Source: Paenibacillus paridis (GTDB lineage: Bacteria > Bacillota > Bacilli > Paenibacillales > Paenibacillaceae). Taken from it: a stretch of 64,000 nt of DNA. A program made the translations under genes and the position numbers. The stretch's first letter is position 1. Each line of letters begins with the position of its first letter. The stretch lies in assembly GCF_006345825.1 (NCBI RefSeq), contig NZ_VCIX01000091.1:441564-505563 (forward strand). The letters are read 5' to 3'. Of this stretch, positions 15,600 through 23,846 are shown one piece after another. The notes beneath the pieces are model-generated. The model ran no database searches, was not told the DNA's origin, and worked only from the letters and a program-made list of their open reading frames with translations.

Positions 15600-16664
15600 A
15601 TGAAAACACTATCTATAGTAATGATAGTCCGAAATGAAGAGAAGGTACTTGGACGTTGTTTAGAAAGTATAAAGAACTTAGTTGATGAAATTATTGTCGT
15701 TGATACTGGTTCAAAAGATACAACGAAAGAAATTGCTACTTCATTTGGTGCAAAGATTTATGATTATGAATGGAATGATAGTTTTTCCGATGCTAGAAAT
15801 TATGCTTTAGAACAAGCAACAAGTGATTGGAATCTAGTATTAGATTCGGATGAATATTTATCTAATGAATCTGCTGATGAGATACATAATTTTATTAATA
15901 ATAATAACAATACAATAGGGAGAGTTAAGAGAATAGACAAGTTTAAGGATAAGGCGGGAGACTCTTTTGCACAAACGTTCATTTCTCGTCTTTTTCCAAG
16001 AAATTTACGTTATAAAGGAAAAATACACGAACAGATTGATTCGAGCCTGCCCCGAGTTAAGCTTTCAGTTGAGGTACAGCACGATGGATACTACAATCAA
16101 TCCCGTTCAGAGCGGAATATTCCACTTTTGTTACATGAAATTAAAGTAGCACCTCAAGAAGCGTACTATCATTACCAAATAGCTAAAGAATACAGAGGGT
16201 TGGAAAAACATGAACTATCGTATCATCACTTGAAACAAGCATATTCTTATATAGATAAGACAACTAGTTACTATCCTAATACTATTGTTGATTATATTTA
16301 TGCTGGAATGGCTAGCGGCGAATTGGATGAGATATTACAGGTGATAAACGATGAAAATAATCGCTTAAGCGATTTCGCTGATTATCAATTTGCATCGGCT
16401 TTATATTATTTAGAGATTATTATGAAGAATACCAATAAGTATGTACATCTATTACCGGAAATTGAAATCTGTTACCAAAAGTGTTTGCAAATTGGTGAAA
16501 CGGATAAGTATGATAGCGTAATGGGTACTGGTAGCTTTTCAGCACTACATAATCTAGGTGTATTCTACGAAGTAACAGGTCAAACAACTAAGGCAATAGA
16601 ATGCTATAAAAAAGCAATTGAATATGATTATAAGCCTTCATTACAAAGACTTCAGAATTACTAG
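15600..16664 (+). CDS. GT2 glycosyltransferase with short TPR tail
   Basis: A 354-residue paralogue of the divergent upstream enzyme. Its GT-A domain is plain: LSIVMIVRNEEKVLGRCL, IIVVDTGSKDTTKEI, and DXD in LVLDSDEYLS near residue 85. The C-terminal third contains TPR-like helices ending in ALHNLGVFYEVTGQTTKAIE. The two proteins share order and motifs through the first 200 residues, so they arose by duplication. AAGGAG precedes ATG 15600. The gene is very AT-rich and followed by a 179-base AT-rich gap. Likely a protein (flagellin) glycosyltransferase; acceptor and sugar unproven. Confidence 0.85.
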   Translation: MKTLSIVMIVRNEEKVLGRCLESIKNLVDEIIVVDTGSKDTTKEIATSFGAKIYDYEWNDSFSDARNYALEQATSDWNLVLDSDEYLSNESADEIHNFINNNNNTIGRVKRIDKFKDKAGDSFAQTFISRLFPRNLRYKGKIHEQIDSSLPRVKLSVEVQHDGYYNQSRSERNIPLLLHEIKVAPQEAYYHYQIAKEYRGLEKHELSYHHLKQAYSYIDKTTSYYPNTIVDYIYAGMASGELDEILQVINDENNRLSDFADYQFASALYYLEIIMKNTNKYVHLLPEIEICYQKCLQIGETDKYDSVMGTGSFSALHNLGVFYEVTGQTTKAIECYKKAIEYDYKPSLQRLQNY

Positions 16665-16843
16665 ATGTTATTTACAAAAAATCTATAACCCACAGACATA
16701 TTGAATATTAATATTTATCGCTATTTATTAAGAATATAAATAATTGAAAATAGCAATTATGTAATTAAGGATTAAAATATTTTAAAATCTTCTAATGATT
16801 AGGATATATGGTTAAATAAAATCAGACGGGGAAGTGAGCAGAC

Positions 16844-17626
16844 ATGAAGGTTGTCATATTGGCTGGTGGCAGGGGGACACGAATAAGTGAAGAATCGCAT
16901 CTAAAACCGAAACCTATGATTGATATTGGTGATGCCCCAATTTTATGGCATATAATGAAGACCTACTCCTATTACGGTTATCACGAATTTATTATTTGTT
17001 TAGGTTACAAAGGTTATGTTATTAAGGAGTATTTTGCAAATTATTATAGACATATGTCTGAAGCGGTCACATATGATTTTACTTCTGGAAACGCCGTGGA
17101 AGTTCATCAAAATATGGTGGAACCATGGAAAGTGACTTTGGTAGAGACAGGTCTTAACACTATGACTGGTAGTCGCATTAAGCGAATCGAACCATATATC
17201 GGGAATAATCCATTCATGCTTACGTATGGAGATGGTTTGGCAGATATTAACATTAACCAACTTATTCAACGTCATAAAGAAGGTGGTAAGCATGCAACTA
17301 TAACTGCTGTGCAGCCCGATGGAAGGTTTGGACGTCTAGAATTGGACGGAGACAGGGTAACAGGTTTTACTGAAAAAGTTAAGGGAGACGGCGGCTGGAT
17401 AAATGGGGGATTTATGGTTTGTGAGCCTCAAGTTTTTAACTATATACAAGATAAAGAAACAACAATTCTTGAACAGGAGCCTTTACAAAATTTAGCTCGA
17501 GATGGCGAACTTAATGTTTACCAGCATGATGGATTTTGGCGGCCAATGGATACTATTAGGGAAAAAATTATGCTCGATGAGCTTTGGGAAAACAAAAAAG
17601 CGCCATGGAAAGTATGGGCAGAGTGA
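16844..17626 (+). CDS. rfbF: Glucose-1-phosphate cytidylyltransferase
   Basis: Makes CDP-glucose from CTP and glucose-1-phosphate, the entry step to CDP-linked deoxysugars. The 260-residue protein begins with the nucleotidyltransferase signature VILAGGRGTRISEESHLKPK and keeps further family blocks (PFMLTYGDGLADIN with the metal aspartates, GGWINGGFMVCEP, and GFWRPMDTIREK). Length equals the Salmonella/Yersinia enzymes (about 257). A GGGGAAGTGAG ribosome site precedes ATG 16844. First gene of a run of six same-strand genes ending with rfbG, its pathway partner. Confidence 0.92.
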   Translation: MKVVILAGGRGTRISEESHLKPKPMIDIGDAPILWHIMKTYSYYGYHEFIICLGYKGYVIKEYFANYYRHMSEAVTYDFTSGNAVEVHQNMVEPWKVTLVETGLNTMTGSRIKRIEPYIGNNPFMLTYGDGLADININQLIQRHKEGGKHATITAVQPDGRFGRLELDGDRVTGFTEKVKGDGGWINGGFMVCEPQVFNYIQDKETTILEQEPLQNLARDGELNVYQHDGFWRPMDTIREKIMLDELWENKKAPWKVWAE

Positions 17627-17678
17627 TATCTAGATATTTAGATTTTGCAAAAGAAGACATTATTTCAAGGAGATGACT

Positions 17679-18398
17679 ATGTTTAAACTGTCCCTACCAG
17701 CAGATGATTTACAGACCTATATTTTTAATCAGTTAGGTCATTTTTATCCAGACAACCGATTGTCTCCCAAGGATGAAAGATTCACCAAGTCTTTTCAACA
17801 GGCTTTGGAACGTACGGAATATTGTTTTAAGCATGTGGCATTAAAAGCATACCATAACGAAGGTACAACATTTTTTTCTCATCTTCATTCTGATCAATAT
17901 TCGTTGTTCTTATGGTTTTTGTCTAATTCAGTATGGCGCGAATTTGAGGACATAGAACTTGCCTCCAAACTCTTTAATTTAAATAAGACTTTAAACGGCG
18001 TAATATGCATGTATGATGCGGAGATGCCTAACATCTTTCTAATACTTCATGGTGGAGGTGTGGTATTGGGAAAGGCATCCTATAATGATTTTTTTGTGTG
18101 TTGTCAAGGATGTACAGTTGGGGCAGTAAAAGGCGTTTATCCTGTTTTAGGTAAAGGGGTAGCTATGGCCCCGCAGTCAACGATTGTAGGGAATTGCATT
18201 GTTGGTGACCATACGACCATCGGAAATCAGGCGTTATTACGAAATACAAACTTGAGTAGTGGTTCATTATATTATAGGCATATTGATACTGGGAAACACG
18301 AGATACAGCTAAAAGACCAACCTTGGGCGCAGTCATTTTTCAATGTTCCGATTCCACGTAATGGAGAAAGTTATGAGAATAAAAACTGTATTGATTAG
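17679..18398 (+). CDS. Left-handed beta-helix (hexapeptide) acyltransferase, serine acetyltransferase-like
   Basis: A 239-residue protein with a helical N-terminal half and C-terminal hexapeptide repeats (YPVLGKGVAMAPQSTIVGNC, then IVGDHTTIGNQALL) with the HGGGVVLGKASY region that resembles serine O-acetyltransferases. In this neighbourhood it more likely acetylates an amino- or deoxysugar or another glycan precursor than serine. ATG 17679 is preferred: AAGGAG lies 6 bases before it, whereas the ATG at 17673 abuts the site. It overlaps the next gene by 26 bases, so they are coupled. Confidence 0.75.
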   Translation: MFKLSLPADDLQTYIFNQLGHFYPDNRLSPKDERFTKSFQQALERTEYCFKHVALKAYHNEGTTFFSHLHSDQYSLFLWFLSNSVWREFEDIELASKLFNLNKTLNGVICMYDAEMPNIFLILHGGGVVLGKASYNDFFVCCQGCTVGAVKGVYPVLGKGVAMAPQSTIVGNCIVGDHTTIGNQALLRNTNLSSGSLYYRHIDTGKHEIQLKDQPWAQSFFNVPIPRNGESYENKNCID

Positions 18399-19275
18399 TG
18401 GTGCTGATGGATATATAGCGCTTCATATGACTCAGATGTTAAGAAAGCATAACTATAAGGTTATAACTGCAACAAGAAATGAGTGTGGGGATTTCAGAAT
18501 GGATTTTTCAAATCCAATTGAAATAGCATTGTTGAAGAAAAGTGGAATCGACGCCATGTTACATATGGTTTCTCCTAATGAAACGCTTTACAAAACTAAT
18601 CCTTATCGAGCATTATCAGAAAATGCAACAGGGATACACGCTGCACTTGATTTTTGCAAAAGCAACAGTATTGGAAATTTTATATACTTATCCAGCTTTC
18701 ACGTTTTTGGCACACAAGAAGGGAGATTGACTGAGAATATTTCAGTTGCTCCACGCAACGACTATGGATTGGCTCATTATACCGCTGAGCAAACCGTCCA
18801 GATGTTTGACCGAACTAAACAGGTTAACGGTTGGATAGTCAGGCCATCAAATCTTTTTGGTGTTCCAATGAATCTTGAAAAGTTTAAACGTTGGAATTTA
18901 GTTCCTTTTTTATTCTGTAAAGAAGCTGTAGAGAGCAATACAATAACGCTCCTGACTCCTGGTAATCAGCTTCGAAATTTTGTAAGTGTATCTGACGTAT
19001 GCAAGAAAATATTATGGATATTGGAGCAGAGACCTACGGAACATATATATCATGCCTATGGAAACGAAACATTAAGCGTTTTGCAATACGCTAAGTTAGT
19101 ACAGAAAGTTGCAAAAGAAATATTTCGTCTGCCAGTACAAATTATTCGTCCAGAAGGGAATGATCAAATAGTAGATTTTGAGTTCACTAGTCTAATCAAG
19201 AATCCTATTATTGAGCCTACAGAGAATTTGGAGACTTTTATAAAGGAAATGCTTAAAGTATTGCTCAACAGATAA
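18373..19275 (+). CDS. NAD(P)-dependent SDR-family sugar epimerase/reductase, atypical active site
   Basis: A 300-residue extended short-chain dehydrogenase. The Rossmann glycine motif is TVLISGADGYIALHM near residue 5, the serine segment is FIYLSSFHVFG near residue 105, and the catalytic tyrosine lies in DYGLAHYTAEQ (Tyr about 131). The usual lysine four residues after tyrosine is histidine (about 135), an unusual change. In context it could be the 4-ketoreductase finishing a CDP-6-deoxyhexose. ATG 18373 follows GGAG and overlaps the acyltransferase end. A separate gap of 118 bases precedes the next gene. Confidence 0.75.
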   Translation: MRIKTVLISGADGYIALHMTQMLRKHNYKVITATRNECGDFRMDFSNPIEIALLKKSGIDAMLHMVSPNETLYKTNPYRALSENATGIHAALDFCKSNSIGNFIYLSSFHVFGTQEGRLTENISVAPRNDYGLAHYTAEQTVQMFDRTKQVNGWIVRPSNLFGVPMNLEKFKRWNLVPFLFCKEAVESNTITLLTPGNQLRNFVSVSDVCKKILWILEQRPTEHIYHAYGNETLSVLQYAKLVQKVAKEIFRLPVQIIRPEGNDQIVDFEFTSLIKNPIIEPTENLETFIKEMLKVLLNR

Positions 19276-19393
19276 ATGTGCAGTTATTTATCTAATATGT
19301 GAAAAATGAATGTTGGTATTATTATATATTACTAATATGTAAGGCTTATCTATAAGCTTTTTAAATAATTTTCAAGGTATAAGGAGAATGCAT

Positions 19394-19960
19394 ATGTTAG
19401 TTCAACCTATACTTTTGCATCGGGCAGCGATAATAGAAATGGAGCCCATTAAGGACAGCCGAGGTCATTTTTCTAGGAGTTTCTGTAAAAAAACGTTAGA
19501 GAATCATGGAATATTTTTTGATGTTGTTCAAACCAATATGGCATTTAACCGTCATCATGGTACGATCAGAGGAATGCATTTTCAGGTCCCTCCTTTTAGC
19601 GAAGATAAGATTGTTTCTTGTTTTCAAGGTGCTATTTACGACGTTATCGTAGATCTTAATCGTGAAAGCCCCACCTTTGGAAAATGGTTTGGAATAACTT
19701 TATCTGCGGAAAACAACTTATCTTTATATGTACCGAAAGGCTTTGCACACGGATATCAGACGCTTACTAATAACACGAGTATTCATTATATGGTTAGTGA
19801 GTATTACACTCCTTCTCATGAAGCTGGAATTCGATGGAACGATAAAGCAATTGGAATTGAATGGCCTCTTAAAGATGACCTTATTATTTCATCGAAGGAC
19901 GAGCAATGGAGAGAGTTTAATACAAGTGTTGATGGAATGATTTTATCTGAGGGAGACTGA
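19394..19960 (+). CDS. rfbC: RmlC/RfbC-like sugar 3,5-epimerase
   Basis: A 188-residue cupin of the dTDP-4-dehydrorhamnose 3,5-epimerase family. It has the catalytic-histidine segment TIRGMHFQVPP, IYDVIVDLNRESPTFGKW, PKGFAHGYQTL and the tyrosine region IHYMVSEYYTP. The family acts on 4-keto-6-deoxyhexose nucleotides. No dTDP-glucose genes (rfbA, rfbB, rfbD) are in the island, but CDP-glucose genes are, so the substrate may be CDP-4-keto-6-deoxyglucose (inference). ATG 19394 is chosen: AAGGAG is 7 bases upstream, while the ATG at 19388 is only one base from it. Confidence 0.82.
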   Translation: MLVQPILLHRAAIIEMEPIKDSRGHFSRSFCKKTLENHGIFFDVVQTNMAFNRHHGTIRGMHFQVPPFSEDKIVSCFQGAIYDVIVDLNRESPTFGKWFGITLSAENNLSLYVPKGFAHGYQTLTNNTSIHYMVSEYYTPSHEAGIRWNDKAIGIEWPLKDDLIISSKDEQWREFNTSVDGMILSEGD

Positions 19961-19961
19961 A

Positions 19962-21776
19962 ATGGATCATAATATTACTACGCAGATAATTGGAATATTA
20001 GAAACTGGATATGAGGCAATTTGTTATTTGGAAGATTGTATACAGAATGGTGAGCTAAACCTATCAGATATTAAGGTACTGGATAACATGCTTGAATTGG
20101 TGGATGCGCTTGACAAAGTGACAGTGAATGTATCAGTTCCAAATCGGGTTAAAGAGATAAATGCGAATATTATATTCTATATTAATCAACTGGAACAGAG
20201 TGTAATGAATGATAAAATAAACGAGTTTTTATATGATTTTCGCTTTCACTTTCGCTCTTTGTTTCGAATATTAGAGTTTGAGGTTGCTTATATCATAGAG
20301 AATTTTGTTAATAAGGAGGATCATCCTCGTCTTTATCCTGAAGTAGGGATCGTAGATCATAAAGAAATTGCCTCGAAAGGTAAAGAGACTTTCTGTAAAG
20401 CGAGTGTTGTTCTGTTAGCTTATAATAACCTCGATTATACACGCGATTGCGTAGAAAGTATTCTAATGAATACGGATGATGTGGATTACGAATTAATTTT
20501 GGTAGATAACGGATCAACGGATGGAACAAAAGAGTACTTTGATTCCATTGTCGGAGCAAAGGTCATCCACTTGAAATATAACCTTCATGTTGTAAAAGGC
20601 TTTAATATTGGCATGATGGCAGCAGAAGGGGAATACTGCGCCACTGTATGCAATGATTTTATATTTACTCCAAACTGGTTGAAAAATTTGATTATTTGTA
20701 TAGAGTCGGATCCATGTATCGGATATGTGTCTCCAGGAGCGACTTTTATCTCCAATTTACAGCAAATTTCAATGCCATTCTATTCTAAAGAGGATTTCCA
20801 AGAGAAGGCGAGAGAGTACAATATAAGTGATCCTTCTAAATGGGAAGAACGAGTAGTACTTTTGCCCAATGTCTTGTGCTGTTCAACAGCTCTTTTGGAT
20901 CGAATAGGCTACTATGATACTCGATTTTTCCGTGGTGAATTTGCAGACGACGATATTAGTTTCAGAATCAGACGTGCGGGGTACAAGCTTATTTATTGTG
21001 CGGATACAGTGACACATCATTATGGTAGCTTAACGACTGTAAGTGACCATCAAACCAATTCATTGGAAGAAGGAAGACAAACATTTTTAGATAAATATGG
21101 TATGGATGCTTGGTTGGATGCGCGAATGAATCCTACATATTTGAAAATAGATTTTAGTCAGTTGTCCAATGTGAAGTCTATTCTTGGAATTGATGTTAAG
21201 TGTGGAGCCACTTTGATGCAAATAAAAAATCAAATTTGGTCAAGTTTTGGTGCAAAACCACAGTTGAGTATTTGCACAACAGAACATAAATATGAGATTG
21301 ATGTAAAGTCTATTTCAGAAGATGTGATCCTGCTTGATGATTTACGCCACTTTCCAGAGAAACTTAACCATAAGTACGATTTGGTTTATATAGAAAAGCC
21401 ATTGGATTGTTACTCTGATGAATTGGATAAGATATTTAGCAATCTTTCTAAAGTTATGAATATGAACGGTAAAATAATATTTACGGTTAATAATAGTGTT
21501 TATATAGATACAATATATGACATGCTTAATTCTTCTAATTTTATGCACAATCGAAAAATTTATATACGTGACATGCTTTGCTTGCAAGCAAAAATATATG
21601 GGTTTGAACAGAACTCAATTATCAGCTTTCTCCATGACCATAGTCCTGAAAATAGTAAAATTGTTGGGAAACTGGCGAATTTTTTAGCTGGTGAAAAGGA
21701 ATTAGAAACGAAATATATAGAATCGATATTAAGCACTAAATTAGAATTGTATCAGATGCACTATCAAGACCATTAA
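19962..21776 (+). CDS. Large GT2 glycosyltransferase with N-terminal helical and C-terminal methyltransferase-like domains
   Basis: A 604-residue protein. Residues about 1-145 are helical and unassigned. Residues about 150-390 are a GT2 domain: SVVLLAYNNLDYTRDCVESI, LILVDNGSTDGTKEYF, acceptor-side EFADDDISFRIRRAGYKLIY. The last 200 residues have a Rossmann-like pattern resembling a degenerate SAM methyltransferase (ILGIDVKCGATLMQIKN where GxGxG is expected; LSKVMNMNGKIIFTVNN like the family's post-motif strand). The glycine-rich SAM loop is eroded, so catalysis there is doubtful. The start follows rfbC by one base, with GGGAG upstream. Likely elongates the island's glycan. Confidence 0.8.
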   Translation: MDHNITTQIIGILETGYEAICYLEDCIQNGELNLSDIKVLDNMLELVDALDKVTVNVSVPNRVKEINANIIFYINQLEQSVMNDKINEFLYDFRFHFRSLFRILEFEVAYIIENFVNKEDHPRLYPEVGIVDHKEIASKGKETFCKASVVLLAYNNLDYTRDCVESILMNTDDVDYELILVDNGSTDGTKEYFDSIVGAKVIHLKYNLHVVKGFNIGMMAAEGEYCATVCNDFIFTPNWLKNLIICIESDPCIGYVSPGATFISNLQQISMPFYSKEDFQEKAREYNISDPSKWEERVVLLPNVLCCSTALLDRIGYYDTRFFRGEFADDDISFRIRRAGYKLIYCADTVTHHYGSLTTVSDHQTNSLEEGRQTFLDKYGMDAWLDARMNPTYLKIDFSQLSNVKSILGIDVKCGATLMQIKNQIWSSFGAKPQLSICTTEHKYEIDVKSISEDVILLDDLRHFPEKLNHKYDLVYIEKPLDCYSDELDKIFSNLSKVMNMNGKIIFTVNNSVYIDTIYDMLNSSNFMHNRKIYIRDMLCLQAKIYGFEQNSIISFLHDHSPENSKIVGKLANFLAGEKELETKYIESILSTKLELYQMHYQDH

Positions 21777-21822
21777 GAAATATGAATCAAAATAAAATTG
21801 TATGAAAGTCAGGAGTGCCTAT

Positions 21823-22923
21823 ATGATTAAAGCAGGCATGGTGGATCGTAGTTTCTGGATAGGTAAGCGTGTATTTCTCACAGGGCACACAGGATTTAAA
21901 GGTAGCTGGCTAAGTTTATGGCTTCATAACATGGGGGCTAAGGTAACTGGCTATTCTTTATCTGCACCTACTGCTCCGTCTTTATTTGAACTGGGGAATA
22001 TGGAGGAGGTATTAGAGGAGTCTCTTTTTGGTGATGTGACCGATTTGGAGCTGTTGAAAAATTCACTACAAAAAAACAAACCTGAGATCATTATTCATAT
22101 GGCAGCGCAGCCTTTGGTTCGAGAATCTTATGAAGACCCGGTGCAGACCTATACAACTAATGTGATGGGAACTGTGAATATAATGGAGGCTGCACGTACC
22201 TGTAGCACGGTGCGTGTAATTTTAAATGTAACAACAGATAAATGTTATGAGAATCAGGAGTGGCATTGGGGATACCGTGAGAGTGAGCCATTGGGAGGAT
22301 ATGATCCGTATTCCAGTAGTAAAGCTTGTTCGGAACTCATTACTTCAGCATATAGTCGTTCTTTTCTGAAATCAGCTAGCATCAGAGTGGCTACGGCGCG
22401 AGCAGGAAATGTTATCGGTGGAGGAGATTGGGCCAAAGATCGGTTGATTCCTGATTTGATTAGATCGTTGACTAAAGGTGAACAGATTCAAATTCGAAAT
22501 CCCTACGCTATTCGTCCATGGCAGCATGTCCTGGAGCCGTTGTCTGGCTATCTACTACTTTGTCAGCTTCTGTATTCGGAGGAAGGTGAAAAGTTTGCGC
22601 AAGCCTGGAACTTTGGCCCAAGAGATAGTGATGCTAAGTCAGTGGAATGGATTGTCAATCAAATACTAGGCAAGTGGCCTAATGAACACCCTGGCTATCA
22701 AGTAGAAAGCCAAAAACATAGGCATGAAGCAAATATGCTCAAACTGGACTGTTCTAAAGCATTAAATGAGTTGAATTGGACTCCAAAATGGCAATTAGAA
22801 AAGGCTTTGGATTTTACTATTCAATGGGTTACTGATTATTTGCAGGGTAAAGATATAAAGGAACTGTGTGAGTGGCAGATTAGAGAATATGAGGCTGAAT
22901 GTTTACTACAAATACAAGGGTAA
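21823..22923 (+). CDS. rfbG: CDP-glucose 4,6-dehydratase
   Basis: Converts CDP-glucose to CDP-4-keto-6-deoxyglucose using bound NAD. The 366-residue SDR starts with FWIGKRVFLTGHTGFKGSW, has TTDKCYENQEWHWGYRE and the catalytic YDPYSSSKACSE, all diagnostic of RfbG rather than the dTDP enzyme. AGGAG lies 7 bases before ATG 21823; the upstream in-frame ATG at 21802 lacks a site. It is the last gene of the island and follows the large glycosyltransferase by 46 bases. rfbH, needed for 3,6-dideoxysugars, is absent. Confidence 0.92.
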   Translation: MIKAGMVDRSFWIGKRVFLTGHTGFKGSWLSLWLHNMGAKVTGYSLSAPTAPSLFELGNMEEVLEESLFGDVTDLELLKNSLQKNKPEIIIHMAAQPLVRESYEDPVQTYTTNVMGTVNIMEAARTCSTVRVILNVTTDKCYENQEWHWGYRESEPLGGYDPYSSSKACSELITSAYSRSFLKSASIRVATARAGNVIGGGDWAKDRLIPDLIRSLTKGEQIQIRNPYAIRPWQHVLEPLSGYLLLCQLLYSEEGEKFAQAWNFGPRDSDAKSVEWIVNQILGKWPNEHPGYQVESQKHRHEANMLKLDCSKALNELNWTPKWQLEKALDFTIQWVTDYLQGKDIKELCEWQIREYEAECLLQIQG

Positions 22924-23305
22924 AGATGGACTTTTATTTAGAATCTCGAAGGGAAAAGGCATTTGTGACTTTAATAGTGTAAATGAATTTTACTTACATT
23001 ATTAGATTAAGTTTAAGTGTCTAGTGTTGGGCGCCATCATTATTAACTACTTGTTGCGGTTCCAAATGATCATATAATTAAAACCCTCATCTTGTTTACG
23101 GGGTGGGGGATAAATTAGAAAGTTTCTAACAAAACATCGACAAAGTGTGTAGAAAAAAAAGAAAATGAAGCAAGAGAATGATTATTTTTAAGTATTTGCA
23201 TATAGATAAAATCCTCTTAACAATCGTAAATTATCGATTCATTGGGCTATAGCTGTACAGAGATTCCCTGTTACCGCCCAATTGAATCCGCTTACAACAA
23301 ATTGT
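22924..23305 (+). other. AT-rich intergenic region after the glycosylation island
   Basis: About 380 bases from the rfbG stop to the cold-shock promoter. There is no clear terminator for rfbG, no convincing coding frame and no RNA gene I can name. It holds a short symmetric motif (TTAGAAAGTTTCTAA, about 23116-23130) and the longer inverted repeat listed separately. It marks the border where base composition returns to the chromosomal norm. Confidence 0.5.
23236..23288. repeat. Inverted repeat upstream of the cold-shock promoter
   Basis: GATTCATTGGGC (23236-23247) pairs with GCCCAATTGAATC (23276-23288) with a single bulge; inside, ACAG/CTGT adds a second stem. No T-run follows, so it is not a typical terminator. 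It ends 18 bases before the -35 box. Confidence 0.5.
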
Positions 23306-23335
23306 TTGACAATTCCGTTAAGTGGGTGTTATAGT
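23306..23335 (+). promoter_or_regulatory. Sigma-A promoter of the cold-shock gene
   Basis: Perfect TTGACA (23306-23311), 18-base spacer, TATAGT (23330-23335). The leader would be about 56 bases. Confidence 0.75.
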
Positions 23336-23397
23336 CAAATTGTGGGTTATACGATGAGATGCCTCACAGTATTTGAAGATGAAGGGAATGTTTGCAC

Positions 23398-23595
23398 ATG
23401 CAAGGTAAAGTTAAATGGTTTAACGCAGAGAAGGGTTATGGATTTATCGAGACTGAGCAAGGCGGCGACGTATTTGTTCATTTCTCCGCAATCCAAACTG
23501 AAGGTTTCAAAACACTTGAAGAAGGCCAATCCGTGGAATTCGATATTGTAGAAGGCGCTCGCGGACCACAAGCTGCTAACGTAGTTAAATTGTAA
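23398..23595 (+). CDS. Cold-shock protein (CspA/CspB family)
   Basis: A 65-residue OB-fold RNA chaperone that melts mRNA structure. It begins MQGKVKWFNAEKGYGFIE, containing RNP1 (KGYGFIE), and has RNP2 in DVFVHFSAI. ATG 23398 gives the usual family N-terminus; GAAGGGA is about 10 bases upstream. A TTG two codons earlier has 5-base spacing and could be used alternatively. Single gene between its own promoter and terminator. Confidence 0.93.
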   Translation: MQGKVKWFNAEKGYGFIETEQGGDVFVHFSAIQTEGFKTLEEGQSVEFDIVEGARGPQAANVVKL

Positions 23596-23651
23596 TCATT
23601 CGGCTGATCCAGCCAACCTATATTTTGGATCACTACACATGTCACTTACAC

Positions 23652-23679
23652 AAAGCTCCGGGAAACCGGGGCTTTTTTT
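23652..23679 (+). terminator. Terminator of the cold-shock gene
   Basis: AAAGCTCCGG-GAAA-CCGGGGCTTT followed by a T-run: a GNRA-capped stem 57 bases after the stop. Confidence 0.9.
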
Positions 23680-23791
23680 GTTGGTTTTTTTGCACGTACC
23701 TTTGTAGGGGCAGATGCCCCGCCAGTTGTGAACATTCTATTACATCTATGATTTAATTTATCTGAAAATTCTAAATTAATTAAAAACTATT

Positions 23792-23820
23792 TTGATTCGA
23801 GCGCTTACATATGATATAAT
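23792..23820 (+). promoter_or_regulatory. Sigma-A promoter of hpf
   Basis: TTGATT (23792-23797), 17-base spacer, perfect TATAAT (23815-23820), 26 bases before the hpf start. In B. subtilis this gene also responds to sigma-B/sigma-H; no such boxes were recognised here. Confidence 0.7.
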
Positions 23821-23846
23821 AAGCACATGTAAAGGAGGAGTTCCCC

